Under the pieces are notes generated by a model. The model worked only from the letters and a program-made list of their open reading frames with translations. It was not told the DNA's origin and ran no database searches. The position numbers were made by a program, and so were the translations under genes. From Granulosicoccaceae bacterium (GTDB lineage Bacteria > Pseudomonadota > Gammaproteobacteria > Granulosicoccales > Granulosicoccaceae), in contig JALZUX010000084.1 of assembly GCA_023301405.1 (NCBI GenBank), forward strand, positions 1-8,088: DNA of 8,088 nt, written 5' to 3'. Positions 5,997 through 8,088 of this stretch are shown piece after piece (position 1 is the stretch's first letter; the number at the start of each line of letters is the position of its first letter).

Positions 5997-6060
5997 GGAG
6001 TTTAAGATGTCATTGTCAGCCTTATGCCTTACCTATCAAGCTGTTGTCCAAGCGAGTTAA
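5997..6060 (+). other. 17-codon ORF with strong RBS, in frame with the Nudix gene
   Basis: GGAG (5997-6000) lies 6 bases before ATG 6007, the best initiation signal in this spacer. The frame encodes MSLSALCLTYQAVVQAS and stops at TAA 6058-6060. The Nudix gene starts at GTG 6070 in the same frame, nine bases after that stop. It may be a leader peptide coupled to the Nudix gene, or the original N-terminus of that protein cut off by a nonsense change. The peptide has no recognisable features beyond mild hydrophobicity. Confidence 0.4.
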
Positions 6061-6069
6061 TATCCTGTT

Positions 6070-6711
6070 GTGACTGAACTTTCGCTTGGATGGGTAAGCG
6101 CGGCTGAGGGGTTGCTGCAGCCGTCGGATGTACCGGCTTCTGAAAGTATGCCAGCAGATACAGAGTCAAATATTCGTCTTGCGTCGGTTTTGATTCCACT
6201 TTTTTGGCACCATGATGAATGGCACGTGCTCTACATTCGTCGCGTCGAGAACCCACGTGATAGCCACAGTGGCCAAGTGGCCTTTCCCGGAGGGCGCCGT
6301 GATCAGACAGATGCCGATGCCACAGCAGTGGCGTTGCGTGAGGCCGATGAAGAGATTGGCCTTGCCCAGTCAGAAGTAAGAGTGCTTGGGTCACTTGCCA
6401 ATTATCGTACTAGCAGTGACTATGACGTGACGCCGGTTGTGGGGATTGTGCCCTGGCCTTACCCTTACCAGCCGGAACCCGCCGAGGTGGATCGAATATT
6501 TTCGATTCCGCTTAAGTGGCTGGCGAATAAGCACCATGTTGATTTGCGAGACCGCGCCTTCAGATTGCCAGAGAGCCGAAAAAAGCTGGAACTCAAGGTG
6601 GTCTATTACAACCGGTATGACGGTGAGTTATTGTGGGGTGCAACGGCCCGTATGACGCTTTCTTTTTTGAAAGCGCTTCATGAAAAGCAGATTGTGCTAG
6701 ATCACCGCTAA
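6070..6711 (+). CDS. Nudix hydrolase, probable CoA diphosphatase (NudL-like)
   Basis: The likely reaction is cleavage of CoA or acyl-CoA to phosphopantetheine products and 3',5'-ADP in the cytoplasm. The Nudix domain spans about residues 35-200 of 213. The CoA-specific block is LYIRRVENPRDSHSGQVAFP (54-73), running directly into the Nudix box (GGRRDQ...ALREADEEIGL, 74-98) with the catalytic RE...EE residues Arg90, Glu91, Glu94 and Glu95. The first Glu of the classical box is Asp81, as I recall for E. coli NudL, so it is not a defect. DVTPVVGIVP (119-128) matches the VTPVVG strand of NudL, followed by PAEVDRIFSIPL (137-148). GTG 6070 is chosen because the same frame is closed by TAA at 6058-6060; its own ribosome binding site is weak. 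The Nudix box starts further from the N-terminus than in some relatives. Family certainty is high; substrate is inferred from the motifs. Confidence 0.88.
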   Translation: MTELSLGWVSAAEGLLQPSDVPASESMPADTESNIRLASVLIPLFWHHDEWHVLYIRRVENPRDSHSGQVAFPGGRRDQTDADATAVALREADEEIGLAQSEVRVLGSLANYRTSSDYDVTPVVGIVPWPYPYQPEPAEVDRIFSIPLKWLANKHHVDLRDRAFRLPESRKKLELKVVYYNRYDGELLWGATARMTLSFLKALHEKQIVLDHR

Positions 6712-6719
6712 AAGGCGGT
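6704..6719. terminator. Hairpin at the end of the Nudix gene
   Basis: ACCGC (6704-6708) and GCGGT (6715-6719) pair across a 6-base loop that contains the Nudix stop codon. It lies between convergent genes and could end transcripts from both sides, but neither strand has a T run after the stem, so classical rho-independent termination is doubtful. Confidence 0.25.
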
Positions 6720-6757
6720 TGCTGCAATACGGAGTCTGTGTTGGTCAGGCAACATTG

Positions 6758-7915
6758 CTAACCAAGCGAGTCTACCGCCGTGCGGATTCGGTCAACGCCC
6801 ATTGCTAGCTGCGCACGGCTGCAAGCAAAGTTCAGGCGCTGGTAACTGCCGTCACCGAATTGTGCACCCGGTGATAAACCAACCCCTGCTTTCAGCATAA
6901 AATCATTGGCGTCTTCAACAGGCAGGTGGGCGGTATTTATCCACGCCAGATAGGTGGCTTCTGTGTTGTCCATCCACAGATGAGGGATGCTTGCTATTTG
7001 TTCCCTGAGGTAGGTTAGATTTCCGCGCAGATGCTCGATCAGTTGCTGATGCCACTGCCATCCGTGGGTGTATGCTGCCTGTGTAGCGGTGTAGGATAAT
7101 GTGGGCATAATTGGAATTGTATACAAGCACTGAGCGTCAAATTGTTTGCGGAGTTCAGGGTCAGGAATAATAGCGAAGGAACAGTTTGCACCAGCAAGAT
7201 TGAAGGTTTTACTGGGTGACATCAGCGTGATGACGTGGGCTCCCAGTTCATCAGCGATCAAACCTGTCGGTAAATGCTTTTTGTTTTCATGCAGTATTAG
7301 ATCGCAGTGAATTTCATCAGAGACAATCAGTATGTTGTGTTCTGCGCATATTTCCACGACCCGGCGTAGCTCTTGTGCGGTAAACATAGTGCCTACCGGG
7401 TTGTGTGGGCTACACAGTAGTAATAATCGGCTTCGCTTGGTAATGGCTTTTTCGAAAGCGTCAAAATCGATGGTCCATCTTTCTTCAGTATATGACAACG
7501 GTACGTCTACTCTTGGCCTGCTGTATTTGTTTGGGATGATTAGTAGTGGATGATAAACGGGCGTAAATACCAGAACTTCCTCGTGTGGTTCTATCATGTT
7601 TGTGCATGCGGCAACGGCAGGCACTACCCCCGGAACCCAGCTAAGCCATTGGGGGTCAATATTCCAGTCATGACGGTGTGTTAGGTAGTCGGTAGTGGCT
7701 GTAATTAATTCGTCAGTGGCACTGGTGTAGCCAAGGATCGGATGCTCAAGGCGTTGTTTTATGGCAGTAATAATATCGGGGGCCACTGCAAACTCCATGT
7801 CAGCGACCCACATAGGGATAACATCCGGGTTGTATTTTTCCCATTTGATCGACCCTGTGCGTTGACGATTTATGAGCAAATCAAAATTAAACTGTTGGGG
7901 ATCACTCATATTCAT
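6758..7915 (-). CDS. MalY/PatB-type PLP-dependent C-S lyase
   Basis: This is a fold-type I aminotransferase-like enzyme of the MalY/PatB group, which carries out beta-elimination on cystathionine or other cysteine conjugates, releasing homocysteine or a thiol, pyruvate and ammonia. The 385 residues match the family in length. Motifs include KWEKYNPDVIPMWVADMEF (24-42, the family's N-terminal signature), GYTS (62-65), PVYHP (119-123, Tyr121 stacking on the cofactor), SPHNPVG (169-175, Asn172), VSDEIHCDL (198-206, Asp200), SPSKTFNLAG (233-242, Schiff-base Lys236) and RLNFACSR (360-367, Arg360 for the substrate carboxylate). All catalytic residues are present. ATG codons at 7915 and 7909 are both possible starts; neither has a strong ribosome binding site. 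With MetY it may supply homocysteine, but the two genes are distant and separately transcribed. Whether it acts chiefly on cystathionine, cystine or another thioether cannot be read from the sequence. Confidence 0.92.
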   Translation of the reverse strand: MNMSDPQQFNFDLLINRQRTGSIKWEKYNPDVIPMWVADMEFAVAPDIITAIKQRLEHPILGYTSATDELITATTDYLTHRHDWNIDPQWLSWVPGVVPAVAACTNMIEPHEEVLVFTPVYHPLLIIPNKYSRPRVDVPLSYTEERWTIDFDAFEKAITKRSRLLLLCSPHNPVGTMFTAQELRRVVEICAEHNILIVSDEIHCDLILHENKKHLPTGLIADELGAHVITLMSPSKTFNLAGANCSFAIIPDPELRKQFDAQCLYTIPIMPTLSYTATQAAYTHGWQWHQQLIEHLRGNLTYLREQIASIPHLWMDNTEATYLAWINTAHLPVEDANDFMLKAGVGLSPGAQFGDGSYQRLNFACSRAQLAMGVDRIRTAVDSLG

Positions 7916-7970
7916 GGCTCTGGTAACTTGGTAAAGGAGTAAGGCTGCTGGAAGGTATACTGTTTATAGT

Positions 7971-7998
7971 ATTATACGTTGTCGGACTTACATTCCAA
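7971..7998 (-). promoter_or_regulatory. Candidate promoter of the PatB-like gene
   Basis: On the minus strand TTGGAA (plus 7993-7998) and a perfect TATAAT (plus 7971-7976) are 16 bases apart. Transcription would begin near 7964 and leave a leader of about 50 bases before the ATG at 7915. Just downstream, ATACT (7957-7961) and AGTAT (7968-7972) form an inverted repeat overlapping the expected start point, where a repressor could bind. The -35 box matches only four of six positions. Confidence 0.45.
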
Positions 7999-8068
7999 TC
8001 TAATCGGAGCTATTGTATTTAGAGGAAGTATTAGGTTTACTTTTCAACTAACGAAATTAAGGAAAAAT

Positions 8069-8088
8069 ATGTCTGTCGCAAAAGTTAC
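8069..8088 (+). CDS. Start of a probable dodecin gene, cut by the window edge
   Basis: An AAGGA ribosome binding site (8059-8063) lies 5 bases before ATG 8069. The six complete codons read MSVAKV, and the seventh, AC plus any base, must be Thr, giving MSVAKVT. This is the N-terminus I know from many bacterial dodecins, small dodecameric flavin-binding proteins of about 70 residues. Six or seven residues are thin evidence, so the gene start is well supported but the identity is tentative. It is divergent from the PatB-like gene, with about 150 bases between them that must hold its promoter. Confidence 0.5.

Noticed and set aside
6029..6394. 121-codon minus-strand frame opposite the Nudix gene
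   Set aside because: The opposite strand carries the full Nudix box in a continuous frame; this frame is low-complexity, rich in His and Gln, and has no motif.

Overview
The window looks like chromosomal DNA of a gammaproteobacterium with moderate GC content. The basis is the protein types: a YiaD-like OmpA lipoprotein, a NudL-like Nudix hydrolase, and a small Cys/His protein of a kind I associate with gammaproteobacteria. I cannot name a genus. There is no integrase, transposase, tRNA, rRNA or CRISPR array, so this is ordinary housekeeping and regulatory DNA rather than a mobile island.

Layout, left to right: a non-coding leader with two clean hairpins (1-267); an OmpA-family lipoprotein (+, 268-945); a decayed remnant of an SLC13-type membrane transporter on the minus strand (about 955-1316); a stretch with nested inverted repeats (1317-1526); a stand-alone CBS-pair protein (-, 1527-1955); a gene-free spacer (1956-2288); a probable two-gene minus-strand operon, a YccU-like CoA-binding protein (3609-4082) followed by the sulfhydrylase MetY (2289-3572); a 61-residue putative zinc-ribbon protein (+, 4225-4410); a structured spacer (4411-4608); a tandem-receiver protein with a degenerate GGDEF domain (-, 4609-5907); a Nudix CoA-diphosphatase-like gene (+, 6070-6711) preceded in frame by a 17-codon ORF with a much better ribosome binding site; a MalY/PatB-type C-S lyase (-, 6758-7915); and at the right edge the first seven codons of a plus-strand gene that reads like dodecin.

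Two metabolic threads are visible. One is sulfur amino acids: MetY makes homocysteine (or methionine) from O-acetylhomoserine, and the PatB-like enzyme probably cleaves cystathionine or other C-S substrates. The other is CoA and nucleotide ligands: a CoA-binding protein, a CoA-diphosphatase-like Nudix enzyme, a CBS pair, and possibly dodecin. Only the CoA-binding protein and MetY are arranged as an operon; the rest are separate transcription units.

The items most worth a second look are the GGDEF protein, which has lost its catalytic motif (KAGTF in place of GGDEF) but kept the RxxD inhibitory site and so reads as a c-di-GMP receptor with a PopA-like layout; the SLC13 pseudogene, whose frame breaks at an A6 run; and the in-frame stop between a strong start site and the Nudix gene. 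I did not find a convincing new multi-gene system.
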